Assembly: GCA_050084985.1 (NCBI GenBank)
Contig: JBITNC010000001.1
Span: 109,244,001 to 109,308,000, forward strand
Reading direction: 5' to 3'
Origin: Nageia nagi
Taxonomy: Eukaryota > Pinophyta
DNA: 64,000 nucleotides
Shown: positions 21,594 through 30,649 of the stretch, in pieces
Position numbering within the stretch: the stretch's first letter is position 1
How the letters are laid out: every line of letters begins with the position of its first letter
Position numbers and translations under genes: made by a program
Notes under the pieces: model-generated
The model's database searches: none
Seen by the model: only the letters and a program-made list of their open reading frames with translations
Told to the model about the DNA's origin: nothing

Positions 21594-22826
21594 CTACCAA
21601 ATAATGCCTCCAGGGGGCCTAGAGCTCCCTCCGGTGTCAACCTTGCAAGCATCTTCAAGAAAGATCATATTGATGTGCTGTTCTTCTCCTGTATCTTCAC
21701 CCCTTTCTGGACATACGTAGCATCCATCTTCTATGAGCTTCTGGATTCTATCTCTAAGGTTCCCACATCCATTAGTGGCGTGACCTTTAGCCTGATGATA
21801 TTCACAATACCTGTCTTCCTTATACCAATGGGGTTTCTCTACCGTTGGATCTTCCTCGCGCTTCGGTAAAGGTTGTAATAACCCTTTTTCCGCCAGGTCT
21901 TTTAAGATGTGTCTTGGGGGTATGGGGAATCTCACATATCTCTTTTCCTTTGTCTCACTTGTCTTTTCAGCTACATGGACAGCTTTCTCTTTCTTTGGCG
22001 ATTGTGGTCTCTTGTCCTTTGCTTTTGCCTTTTCATTGTTACCATACTTTACATGCCCTAGCTTCACAAGGACTTTTTCTTTTTCTAACAATTTATATGT
22101 CATATCGGAAAATGTGAGATGTGTATAATCAATAACATGTGATTGTAGGGGCAATATAACAGCTTCTTTAAAAATATTATTTACCTCTTTTTCTGTTAAC
22201 TTGGTCTTTACCTGCTGCCATGTCTTTTTAAACCTTACAACGAATTTATCCAATTGCTCATTGCTATCCTGTTTAATAGCACATAAATCTGATAGCATAA
22301 CCTCCTTCTTGATATTATGCTTATATTGCTCCAGAAACAAGTCACTGAATTCTGCAAATGATGTAATGGACCCTTCAGGTAAGCCATAGAACCATTCTCG
22401 CGCATCTCCTTCCAAGCTCTGGGGGAAGAATTTAGCCTGCAATCTTTGGTCTGTACCAATTATGAGTTCACATTCATCCTTAAATCCTTGTATATGTCTC
22501 CTTGGATCTCCTCCACCATTGAACTTATTGAATTTTGGCTTAATATAGTCAGCTGGGGGCATATGCCTACGAATGATATCACATAAAGGACTACCGAATT
22601 CGAAAGACTCGTTAGGTGGAGCTGATCTCCTTATCAATCTATCTATCTGCCTCTGCATACCTTCCATTGTGGCCTGAACATTACTATTGTCACCCTCAGC
22701 GCTATGTTGCATTCCTCCGGATCTCTCCGGATCGTCATGTCTGATTTCTACCAATAGTTCATCCAAATCCCTTTTTGAAAGACTACGCAAGAATAACTTG
22801 AGCTGTTCCATAACTAAGACACTCAC
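21594..22826 (-). CDS. gag: B gag polyprotein (intact)
   Basis: A 410-codon uninterrupted gag, the only intact retroelement gene in the window. The retrotransposon gag domain covers about residues 100-235, with the core LEGDAREWFYGLPEGSITSF followed by FSDLFLEQYKHNIKKEVM. Then comes a basic KAKDKRPQSPKKEK segment. A CHHC zinc-binding knuckle CEYHQAKGHATNGC lies at residues 341-354, the form typical of Tat/Ogre-type elements (C-x2-H-x4-H-x4-C). It would assemble particles and package RNA. The ATG at 22826 lies 55 bases inside the primer site. The frame ends in TAG (21594-21596) with no protease after it, unlike the family's usual gag-pro fusion. It is transcribed from the 5' LTR at 22903-23756. 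Confidence 0.92.
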   Translation of the reverse strand: MSVLVMEQLKLFLRSLSKRDLDELLVEIRHDDPERSGGMQHSAEGDNSNVQATMEGMQRQIDRLIRRSAPPNESFEFGSPLCDIIRRHMPPADYIKPKFNKFNGGGDPRRHIQGFKDECELIIGTDQRLQAKFFPQSLEGDAREWFYGLPEGSITSFAEFSDLFLEQYKHNIKKEVMLSDLCAIKQDSNEQLDKFVVRFKKTWQQVKTKLTEKEVNNIFKEAVILPLQSHVIDYTHLTFSDMTYKLLEKEKVLVKLGHVKYGNNEKAKAKDKRPQSPKKEKAVHVAEKTSETKEKRYVRFPIPPRHILKDLAEKGLLQPLPKREEDPTVEKPHWYKEDRYCEYHQAKGHATNGCGNLRDRIQKLIEDGCYVCPERGEDTGEEQHINMIFLEDACKVDTGGSSRPPGGIIW

Positions 22827-22880
22827 AAAATAGATGTTAATCTGAACTAAAACCTTTAGGGTTTTAGTGTAATGATGTGT

Positions 22881-22900
22881 AGTTCACGTCGGGTTCACCA
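22881..22900 (-). other. B primer-binding site
   Basis: Two bases inside the 5' LTR the minus strand reads TGGTGAACCCGACGTGAACT. It starts with the TGG that pairs with tRNA CCA. I cannot name the tRNA. Elements D, E and F have related sites (TGGTGAAC...), distinct from the Met-type sites of A, C, K and M. Confidence 0.8.
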
Positions 22901-22902
22901 AA

Positions 22903-23756
22903 TGTTTACAAATAAAAATTGAGAGTGCAAATAAGTAAATAGGGGACTATCTACAAACTCAATATTATCTGTATTCTAGCTACGGGTAGCAATTTATTCC
23001 AGATAACAATGAACAACATATAACAATTCAGAAGTGTAAATGTAACCAACCAAGACTGTGATTTGTGTACTTACCTCACGGAACGTACCTGACAACGGAA
23101 GACATAGATATTAGCGATGTACCGATGATAAGCTACCTTTCCAACAGCGTCGCAACCTGCAATGATGCCAAAAGAGGACCGGGCGGTCCGTTTCAGTGAT
23201 ATAAGAGCGCCGGCGGTGTTCTTCCGTTCACAAAGGAGCACCGGCGGCCTTATCTTGATAGCTTTGACCTCTCAGTTAGGTCCAGTTCTTCAGTATAGAT
23301 ATCTCAGATAGCAGTATAATATTAGAATTGATCGCAGATGTCAGGATAGCTCACGCAAGGAAGCACACAAACCATAGCCTTGTAGGCGGTACCAAGAGAT
23401 ACCTTAGGGGGTAGCCACTTACAAGACCATACGCGGGATCATGTGTATCCTTGTTGTTGTGGACTTACTATTAGATCCCTTATTTATATAGATATAGGTA
23501 ATACCGCCCATAGGTCGGCGTGCATCCACATAAATAAGGTTAATTCACAAGATTTAAGATAAACATACCAATAAACAAGATAATTCATGCAATACTCAAG
23601 ACAAACCGTGCAATATTCAAGATAACCCATGCTATATTCATGTTTAAGCCAAACATTGATATTATCACTTTAATTCATTCAATACATATAGTTAAACTAA
23701 GCATATTTCCTTAATTCATTGATTTAAAAGCATAAAATCATTTTTATGTGTTAACA
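22903..23756 (-). repeat. B 5' LTR
   Basis: 854 bp, nearly identical to 15753-16608. The candidate TATA box is at 23481-23490 (minus). The first palindrome here is two bases shorter, GGACCGGGCGGTCC. Confidence 0.96.
23176..23249. repeat. Palindrome cluster in B 5' LTR
   Basis: Three motifs matching those of the other LTR, at 23176-23189, about 23207-23218 and about 23238-23249. In element sense they lie well downstream of the candidate TATA box, in the transcribed part of the LTR. Confidence 0.85.
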
Positions 23757-23810
23757 TGGATCTTCTATTACTTCCAATCGATGGGCTTGTGAAGTGGCCC
23801 TATTATTTCC

Positions 23811-24380
23811 CTACAATCCTCTCATGATGACCTCCTTTCCATTTTCCAGGAACTTCATTTCCAAGGTGTCATAATTTATCTTGATCTCCCCCAAAGTTTT
23901 TAGCCATTGAATTCTAAAGACCATGTACAAGGTCCCTCCCATGGGATATACATAGAAATCACTTCTCATGGAGTAATTGTTGGTCTCAACTGGAAGTTGT
24001 CTAATCACCTTATTACAAAATGAGATCTAGCTATTAGCATTGGCCACATTAAATCCTTCAAAAATGTCCATCCTTACTCCTTTCTCAATAGTAAATAAAG
24101 CATCAATGAAGTTATGAGATGCCCCTCCATTGATAAGAATAGTCACTTCTTCTCCTAGAGCTCTTCCCTGAATGCATAATGTGGGGCAATGGGGTGCTCC
24201 ACTAATGGTGGCCAAGGTGCTGTGAGTGGAAAACTCTTCCACAAATTCTGAAATGCTCCACAAATCTAATTTAGGTTCCTCCATCTCCACTACCTCTACA
24301 TAACTAAGCTGCACCTTCCCATTGCAATGATGGCCTAGCTCCCATGATCCTTTGTAGACAAAGCACATTTTCCTTCTCAT
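23811..24380 (-). pseudogene. C zinc knuckle and protease
   Basis: The open stretch 24380-24027 begins just before a CCHC knuckle (CFVYKGSWELGHHC, the second Cys changed to Tyr). It runs through an acidic linker to the retropepsin site ILINGGASHNFID, where the family has DSGASHNFID: the catalytic Asp is Asn and Ser is Gly. After a stop, 24008-23811 continues with ETNNYSMRSDFYVYPMGG and LKTLGEIKINYDTLEMKF, the rest of the protease fold. Loss of the catalytic Asp makes it inactive. The sequence breaks at the B insertion, and no RT follows on the far side (15747-15105). Confidence 0.82.
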
Positions 24381-24536
24381 TTTAGAACATGAGATCTCCC
24401 AATCCCTCTATGTCTACTCCAATGACCATGCATTTCTCCTTGGTGGAGATGTGAGCCTTCCTTAGCTCCCATCCATTTTACTTATTGGCACAATTTATTG
24501 CTGGGATGGTTGCATCCTTCCTTGATTACTCTTTCC

Positions 24537-25523
24537 TCAGATCATACTAGTTGATTCAAGTGCTATGGCCCCTTTGATTACCTCATCAAGATCATTTGGC
24601 TCAAATGCTTTGATAGATGCTCTAATATTTTCATTCAAACCCTCCATGAACATAGTCATCCTTCTAGCTTCTAATAGATCTGAAACCATAATAGAAACAT
24701 TAATAAACTCATCTACATATTCTTCAACTATACCTTTTTGTTGGATCTTGGTGAGCTCATGGGAGTAACTTTCTTCAGTCTTCTTTTCAAAATTTTCTAG
24801 CAACCTTTGGCAAAATTCATCAAAAGTTGAGATTTAGTCATGCCCCAACATTTTCAATCCATGGTGCCACCACTCATAGGCTTGTCCTTTCAGGGAGAGT
24901 GTGGCAAAATGTATGGCCTCATCTTCTACCATGGAATTGAAAGATAGGTACATTTGGAGCTAGTGAATCCATCCTCTTACTGAGATCCCCGTACCTCCAT
25001 CAAATTTCTTCAATTGGATCTTTTGCAATGGCTCCTTAAAGATAGGTGGGCATACTCCTTGTCCTCCCTCTAATTGTCCATGAAATTCTTGGAAAGATAT
25101 GATGTTTCTATACTCTACTATTTTGGCCATGTACTCATCAAACAATTGGTCAAGCCTCTCCTAATGTCTTTGATAGATCTCCTTTGGATCTTCCTCTTTT
25201 CTAAAAAGAGGCTTAGGTGGAATAGGTACAGACTTCTAATAATGATATCTAGCCTTAGATGAGCTCTCTCCTTGGCCATTTCTATTCTCCTAGCTGGGTG
25301 GTGGAGTCTAGTTCCCTCTTTGGAATGTGAGTATCTGTAATTGCTCTATCATCTTCCTTAATGCATCCAAGATGGCTATGTTGGAATCAGCCATGTTCCC
25401 TTGTCTAGCTTCCTCCCACTCTTCAGATCCCTTCAAATCTATTACATCTCTCTCCTCCAAGCTTGATTGATAAATAAGATCACTTCTTCCTTTCAAGTAG
25501 TAATTATGGATCTTAGGTGGCAT
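24537..25523 (-). pseudogene. C gag
   Basis: Gag starts at 25523 (MPPKIHNYYLKGRSDLIY). Open stretches at 25523-25308, 25145-24960 and 24803-24537 are separated by stops. The second ends IQLKKFDGGTGISVRGWIH, the usual entry to the gag domain (KL.FDG.. P..W). It continues past a stop into AYEWWHHGLKMLGHD, the WW motif of the domain core. The third contains LTKIQQKGIVEEYVDEF and MFMEGLNENIRASIKAFEP, matching gag C-terminal helices. The element's primer site and LTR lie immediately upstream. Confidence 0.85.
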
Positions 25524-25550
25524 GAGCTAATACAAGCTGGTAGGAAACCT

Positions 25551-25563
25551 GGCTCTGATACCA
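25551..25563 (-). other. C primer-binding site
   Basis: The minus strand reads TGGTATCAGAGCC, a perfect initiator-Met-type site one base inside the 5' LTR. It proves the minus orientation of C. Confidence 0.93.
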
Positions 25564-25564
25564 T

Positions 25565-26670
25565 TGTAATATGCCCAAAACTCACAAAATGTGATTTTTG
25601 TTAAAGTGTAATATTCCAAAGTTGAAATATCACTACTTAGGAATTTATATATATTTATATATTTTTCTATCTAGCTCAATTCAAATTGGATCTACAAATT
25701 GAATAAGAAATAGAGCCATAAATGAATTTTATTCTTCAAGAGCTAGGATGTCCCAAATGGACAAGTACAATACTCAAGGAAAAATACCCAAATGCTTAAG
25801 AAGGGGGATGTTTTCCCTCACAAGGTAGATTTGGATGATTTGGCCCTGCAAGTTCTTCAATTTCTTCTCCCTAATGTTGGATGAACTTCCTCACACTAAT
25901 TTAGTTGGTCTAGATCTAAGACATGACTCCTCACACTAATTTGGTAGGTTAGATCTAGATTTAGAATATGGTCGCATTGGCTAGATCTAGATCTACCCCA
26001 CTGGTTAGATTTGGATTAGGGATGGAATAGTTCCACCACATTAGCTCAAACTATTCTAGTAACTCCACCTCACTAGCTCAAGCTACTCTTGCAAATCCAC
26101 CTCACTGGTTTGAGTTACTATCCTAGCTTAGTTAAGAACTCCTCCACACTAGCTTGAGCTCTCCCACTAAGCTAGCTAGAAAGCTGCAACTCCACTAGCT
26201 GCTAGCCCTTAGAAATAGATAAACTCTGATGATCTTCAAGCATGCCTGCAAATGATGTATCCCATCTCCTTTTATAACAAGATCTCTCATACCTTGGAAT
26301 CACCCAAAGTGCAATGTCCCTCTTCTAGTGTCTTAGGATGACCAATTAAATCATCTAGGGACCTAGGAAGCCCAACATCCCACAATGGTTGCCTAGAGAT
26401 GCCAAATTACAAGATCAATGGCTTATAAATGCAATGTCCCATTATGAGAGACTAATATTGCATTAATTACAAATAATTGAGCTAGATTAATTAAATAAAA
26501 TCCAAGGGTGAGTGCCTCAAGGGAATCTTTAGCCTTAGTTACAAAAATAAATGCAAAATATTAATAAAATACTCCTAAATTAATTTATTTTTGGTTTCTC
26601 CTCCTTTGCCATGAATGTCACACTCCAAGAGGAGAGAAAGTGGATGTTTTACAAATTTGGGGACATTACA
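25565..26670 (-). repeat. C 5' LTR
   Basis: 1106 bp, TGTAATATGCCC to GGGGACATTACA. It pairs with 14000-15104. Confidence 0.92.
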
Positions 26671-28100
26671 AGCTTAAGGATCCATAGCCCATCTTAAGTA
26701 AGTATTCAAGTATCTTTGAGAAACCAAGAGGCTTACCACCTAAGCAATCACATGATCATGCTATCTAGTTGGTGCTAAGAAGTCACCCACCAAACATTCA
26801 TCCTTATCAGTATCTTTGTTTACAAATAAATGAAATTGAAAAATTAGTTAAGGAACTATTGGATGTAGGAGTAATCTGACATAGCATAAGCCCGTACTCT
26901 TCTCTAGTTATATTGGTTCATAAAAAAGATGGTTCTTAGCATGTGTGTGGATTTTAGGGCCCTTAACAAAATTACCATCAAGGACAAATTTCCCATCCTA
27001 GTCATTAATGAATTATTAGATGAACTGCATGGGGCAAGATATTTTTCCAAGCTAGACCTATGATTTGGATATCACCAAATCTACCTCAATACCAAAAACT
27101 ACATTTTGCATCCATGAGGGCCATTATGTATTCTTGATCATGCCTTTTGGCCCCACAAATGCTCCATCCACATTTCAAAGTTTAATGAATTAGGTGTTTC
27201 ATCCATTCCTTAGGAAATTAATTTTAATTTTCTTTGATGATATCTTGATCTATAGTAAGACATGGTAAGAACATATGGCATATGTTGACCAAACCTTACA
27301 AATCTTGAAGAAACACTAGCTATATACAAAAAAATCAAAATATTCATTTAGAAAGAGAGAAATTGACTACTTAGGCCATGTTATATCTAAATAGGGAGTT
27401 AAGGTGGATCCATAAAAGATTACTGACATGCAAAATTGGTCTATTCCTACATCTTTGAAAAGTTTCTAAGGATTCTTAGGGTTGATAGGATATTATAGGA
27501 AATTTGTAAAGGATTATGGAAATATTATAGCACCTTTAACCATGTTGTTGAAATAGAATGCATTCTAATGGTCCCTTAAGCTGAGGTAGCTTTCCTTAAG
27601 CTCAAGGAGGTGATGTGTATCACACTGGTATTAGCAATGCTAGATTTTTCTAAAACCTTTATGATATTAAGTGATGCTTATGGAGTAGGAATTAGAGCTA
27701 TATTAATGTAATAAGGGCATCCCTTGGCATTCACTAGTAGAGCACTCTCTAGAAAAAATTTGGGTAAATTCACTTATAAAAAAAAATGTTTGCCATCATT
27801 CATATAGTTCAATGTTGGAGACCATATCTTATCGATCACCATTTCATCATCCTCACAGATCATCATAGTTTAAAAATTTTCATTGAGTAATACATTTATA
27901 CACCTAAGCAACAAAAATGGGTGACCAAACTATTAGGGTATGATTATGAGATAGTATACCATAAAGGTAAGGAGAATGTGGTTGTCGATGCTTTATCTAG
28001 AAAATTTGAAGATCAAGTAGCACTGTAAGCTCTTTCATTTCCTATTCCTCAATGGTTGGATAAAGTTAAACAAGAGTGGGTAGAGGATAGTTACACCCAT
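26671..28100 (+). pseudogene. A reverse transcriptase and RNase H
   Basis: This is the pol of A after the C insertion. After an N-terminal stretch (PPKQSHDHAIQLV), RT shows [20 protein letters not shown] at about 26940 and [17 protein letters not shown], then decayed palm and thumb regions around 27120-27480. RNase H follows with HPLAFTSRALSRKNLGKFTY (27719-27780), KQQKWVTKLLGYDYEIVYHK and GKENVVVDALSRKF (to about 28010). Stop codons interrupt every block, and the YVDD box is not recoverable. The same stretches in the sister M are at 4970-3689. Confidence 0.87.
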
Positions 28101-29480
28101 GAATTGCTAAAATAGATCACTTAAGACCCCATAAGTAAACCACACCATACATGGCATGATGGTATTTTGAGATTCAAATGTTGAATTTTGTTACCATCTC
28201 CTTCAAATGTAAATAAAAAATACTTGCCAAATTCCATTCCACACCTACATTAGGACATGAAGGATTTTTGAAACCTTATAAGTGAGTGGCATGGTCATTC
28301 TATTAGATAGGTATGAAATTGGATATCAAGTAGTTTGTGGTAGCTTGTGATGTGTGTCAATGACAAAAGGGTGAGATAGTGTGACTCCAAGACTCCTTGA
28401 ACTTCTTCCCATACCTACCCATACATGGATCAATATCTCAATGGATTTCATTGAAAGCCTTCCTAAATCTCATGATAAATTAGTTATTCTAATGGTGGTT
28501 GATTGGTTATCCAAATATGCTCATTTTGGTTCATTGGCTCATCCCTACAAAGCAATGATAATGGCATAATTATACCTAGATACAATTTTCAAACTACATG
28601 GCATGCCAGAGATGATTGTTAATGATTGTGATCCCACTTTTACAAGTCATTTTTGGTAAGAGATTTTTAAACTACAAGGTACCTAATTAAACATGAGCTC
28701 AGCATATCACCCATAAACTGATGGCCAAACTGAAATTATCAATCAATAAATGCTTGGAAACATATTTATATTTTTTTGCTTTAGCATAATCTATGAATTA
28801 GGTATGATGGCTTCCCTTGGCTGAATGGTGGTATAATATATATTATCATTCTACTAGCAAGATGACCCTTTATGAAGTAGTGTATGGTCAAGATCCATCA
28901 ACAATCACCTTATATGTTGTAGGTACCAATAAAGTTCAAGTAATTGACTTAGTTTTAGTCACTTGGGATGATATTCTTCATTTGCTTAAGGATAACCTAT
29001 AGATAGCCCAACATCATATGAAATAATAGGCTAATTAGCAACGTGTGGAAAGAGAGTTCCAAGTAGATGACATGGTCTTTCTAAAGCTACAATATTATTT
29101 CTATAAATACTCAAAAATAAAAGGTCCTCAAAAATTGTTCCCAAAGTTTTATGGTACTTACAAGGTGTTACAATGCATTGGCCTAGTTACATACAAATTA
29201 GAGCTTCCTATTTATTCCAAGATTCACCTAGTGTTTCATGTCTCTTACTTTAAGAAAGTGGTTGGATCAAAGTTTTAGGTTCAAACATAATTACCTAAGT
29301 TAGCAAAGAATGGATCAATGGTAGTGGTACCTAAGGTAGTTTTGGATCAGCACTCATGATAGCTTTGTAATCACTCCATCAAAATGGTCCTTGTGTAGTG
29401 GCAAGGTATGGCACCAGAAGATGCAAAATGGGAAATTCTTCATCAGCTATAGCAATAGTTTCCATACTTCAAGCTTTAAG
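28101..29480 (+). pseudogene. A integrase and chromodomain
   Basis: Integrase core from 28381: [20 protein letters not shown] and [20 protein letters not shown]. After stops come MAEWWYNIYYHSTSKMTLYE and VVYGQDPSTITLYVVG (28817-29002), then the C-terminal QVDDMVFLKLQYY to LPIYSKIHLVFHVSYFKKVV (29045-29270). The end has VVLDQH and VLVQWQGMAPEDAKWEILHQ (about 29330-29450), a chromodomain in which the aromatic W of KW and the WE pair are kept. This identifies A as a chromovirus. Frameshifts and stops inactivate it. Confidence 0.88.
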
Positions 29481-29494
29481 GATAAAGCTTCATC

Positions 29495-29509
29495 CTAAGA
29501 GGGTTGGCA
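29495..29509 (+). other. A polypurine tract
   Basis: CTAAGAGGGTTGGCA directly before the 3' LTR, corresponding to AAGAGGGGTGGCA in M. Confidence 0.8.
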
Positions 29510-29920
29510 TGTTAGGATCTCACATCCTAACATTTTAGTGTTAGTATTAGTATTTTATTAAATATTCAACCTATATTGTAAACCATAATATTGTGATTGT
29601 AAGGGGGGCCTAATTTTGCATTACTATTAGGGTTAGGGTTAGTTTAATCTAAATAGATGGTAGTGTGTGGAGAAAGGTGTCTTGAACATTATTTTTTCAC
29701 CTTTGGAGTTGTAAGAAGGTAGCCCCCTCAAAGCAACCTATGATTCTATTATTATTCAGTAAAATCTTATCCTTATTTACTATTTGATGCTATTTTGTAT
29801 TCTATTTACTTATGCATGCCCTATTAATTCCAATAGATAGTTATCAATTTTCCTATTTCAAATCAATATTCATTTTATTTCTACAATATTTCCCTTTTTC
29901 ATAATTATAGCATTGTAAAA
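29510..29920 (+). repeat. A 3' LTR
   Basis: 411 bp, TGTTAGGATCTC to GCATTGTAAAA (terminal CA changed to AA). It is followed by the TSD TGTTC. Confidence 0.92.
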
Positions 29921-29925
29921 TGTTC

Positions 29926-30640
29926 ATTACAATCTTTACCATGTTTTGTAATAGTTTTGGATAACATACTCTTAATGACCTTGTTAAAAGCTTCATCTTG
30001 ACCATTACCTTCAGGTTAATATGGGGTAGATAAATTTGTTTAATATGATATTTAGCATAAAATTATTTAATTTTATCACCTTTAAATAGAGGACCATTAT
30101 CCATGAACAATTAAGAAGGAACACCATATCTAAAAATAATAAACTCAACAAGAAATTCAACAATCTTACCTCCTTTTATAGACTTCATTGGTATAGCTTG
30201 TACCCATTTTATGTAGTCTTATATAGTTTTAATGATAAACATATAGCCATCTCTTAAAATGGGGTTAATTTTACCAATAAAATTAAGTTCCCAATCAAAA
30301 AAGTGCCAAGGAGATATAATAAAATGTAAAGCATTAGAAGGAGAAGGTTGAATATTAGAATTCTTTTGATATTATTTACATTTTTTAATATGTAATTCAT
30401 AATACTCAAGCATAGTAGGGTAATAATAACCTAGTCTAAGAAATGTTTGATAAATAAATTTAGTACTATAGTGTATACCATATTCATGCTGCATTAAATA
30501 TCTAAGAAGAGCATCACAAAAGACATTCTATACAACAAATCACCTATGATGACATACTTGGTAATTAGCTTTTTATGTTTAATTCTAGCATTATGATCAA
30601 AGCTAATAGGAACAATACCATCTTCAAGATAATTGAAAAT
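29926..30640 (-). pseudogene. D integrase, zinc region and core
   Basis: From 30640 downward the minus strand gives a decayed zinc region (LLEYYELHIKKCK), then SPWHFFDWELNFIGKINPIL, a good match to the Tat core start (W.F..WG.D.IG.INP). It continues with FIIKTI, WVQAIPMKSI and FIIFRYGVPS followed by MDNGPLF; the Asp of DNG survives. It ends KIVMN at the A insertion. The rest of the protein is at 11228-10919. Several stops are present. Confidence 0.82.
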
Positions 30641-30649
30641 ATATTGAAA

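Larger units (their letters stand above)
15753..23756 (-). mobile_element. Element B: young non-autonomous Tat-type element carrying an antisense PMD gene
   Basis: 8004 bp, with LTRs 15753-16608 and 22903-23756 and a perfect TSD TGGAT (15748-15752 and 23757-23761). Element orientation is minus, as shown by the primer site (22881-22900), the gag (22826-21594) and the purine tract (16609-16622). LTRs differ by four substitutions and one 2-bp indel, so insertion is recent. It keeps many CpG sites that its old neighbours have lost. No protease, RT, RNase H or integrase is present. The space holds a plus-strand plant mobile domain gene, three tandem arrays and GC-rich palindromes. It must have been mobilised by enzymes of another element, probably a Tat relative. 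Confidence 0.95.
14000..26670 (-). mobile_element. Element C: gag-protease LTR element, hosts B
   Basis: A minus-strand element with LTRs 14000-15104 and 25565-26670 (about 1.1 kb each). Its own interior is only about 2.4 kb (15105-15747 plus 23762-25564), after removing B. It carries gag and a protease remnant but no RT, RNase H or integrase, so it would have depended on another element. Flanks are AGAGC(T) on the left and AGCTT on the right. Comparison with the empty site in M (about 5140) gives an overlap of only AGC(T), so the TSD is imperfect. Confidence 0.87.
11234..29920 (+). mobile_element. Element A: chromovirus (Ty3/gypsy), hosts C
   Basis: A plus-strand element with LTRs 11234-11643 and 29510-29920 and a perfect TSD TGTTC (11229-11233 and 29921-29925). 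Its own sequence is about 6.0 kb, with element C (14000-26670) inserted between protease and RT. Order is gag, protease, RT, RNase H, integrase, chromodomain. The LTR pair differs at roughly one base in ten by eye, so A is much older than B. It interrupts the integrase of D. M is the same family. Confidence 0.92.

Noticed and set aside
21675-22389. Plus-strand open frames opposite gag (60-90 codons)
   Set aside because: Mirror frames of the intact minus-strand gag.
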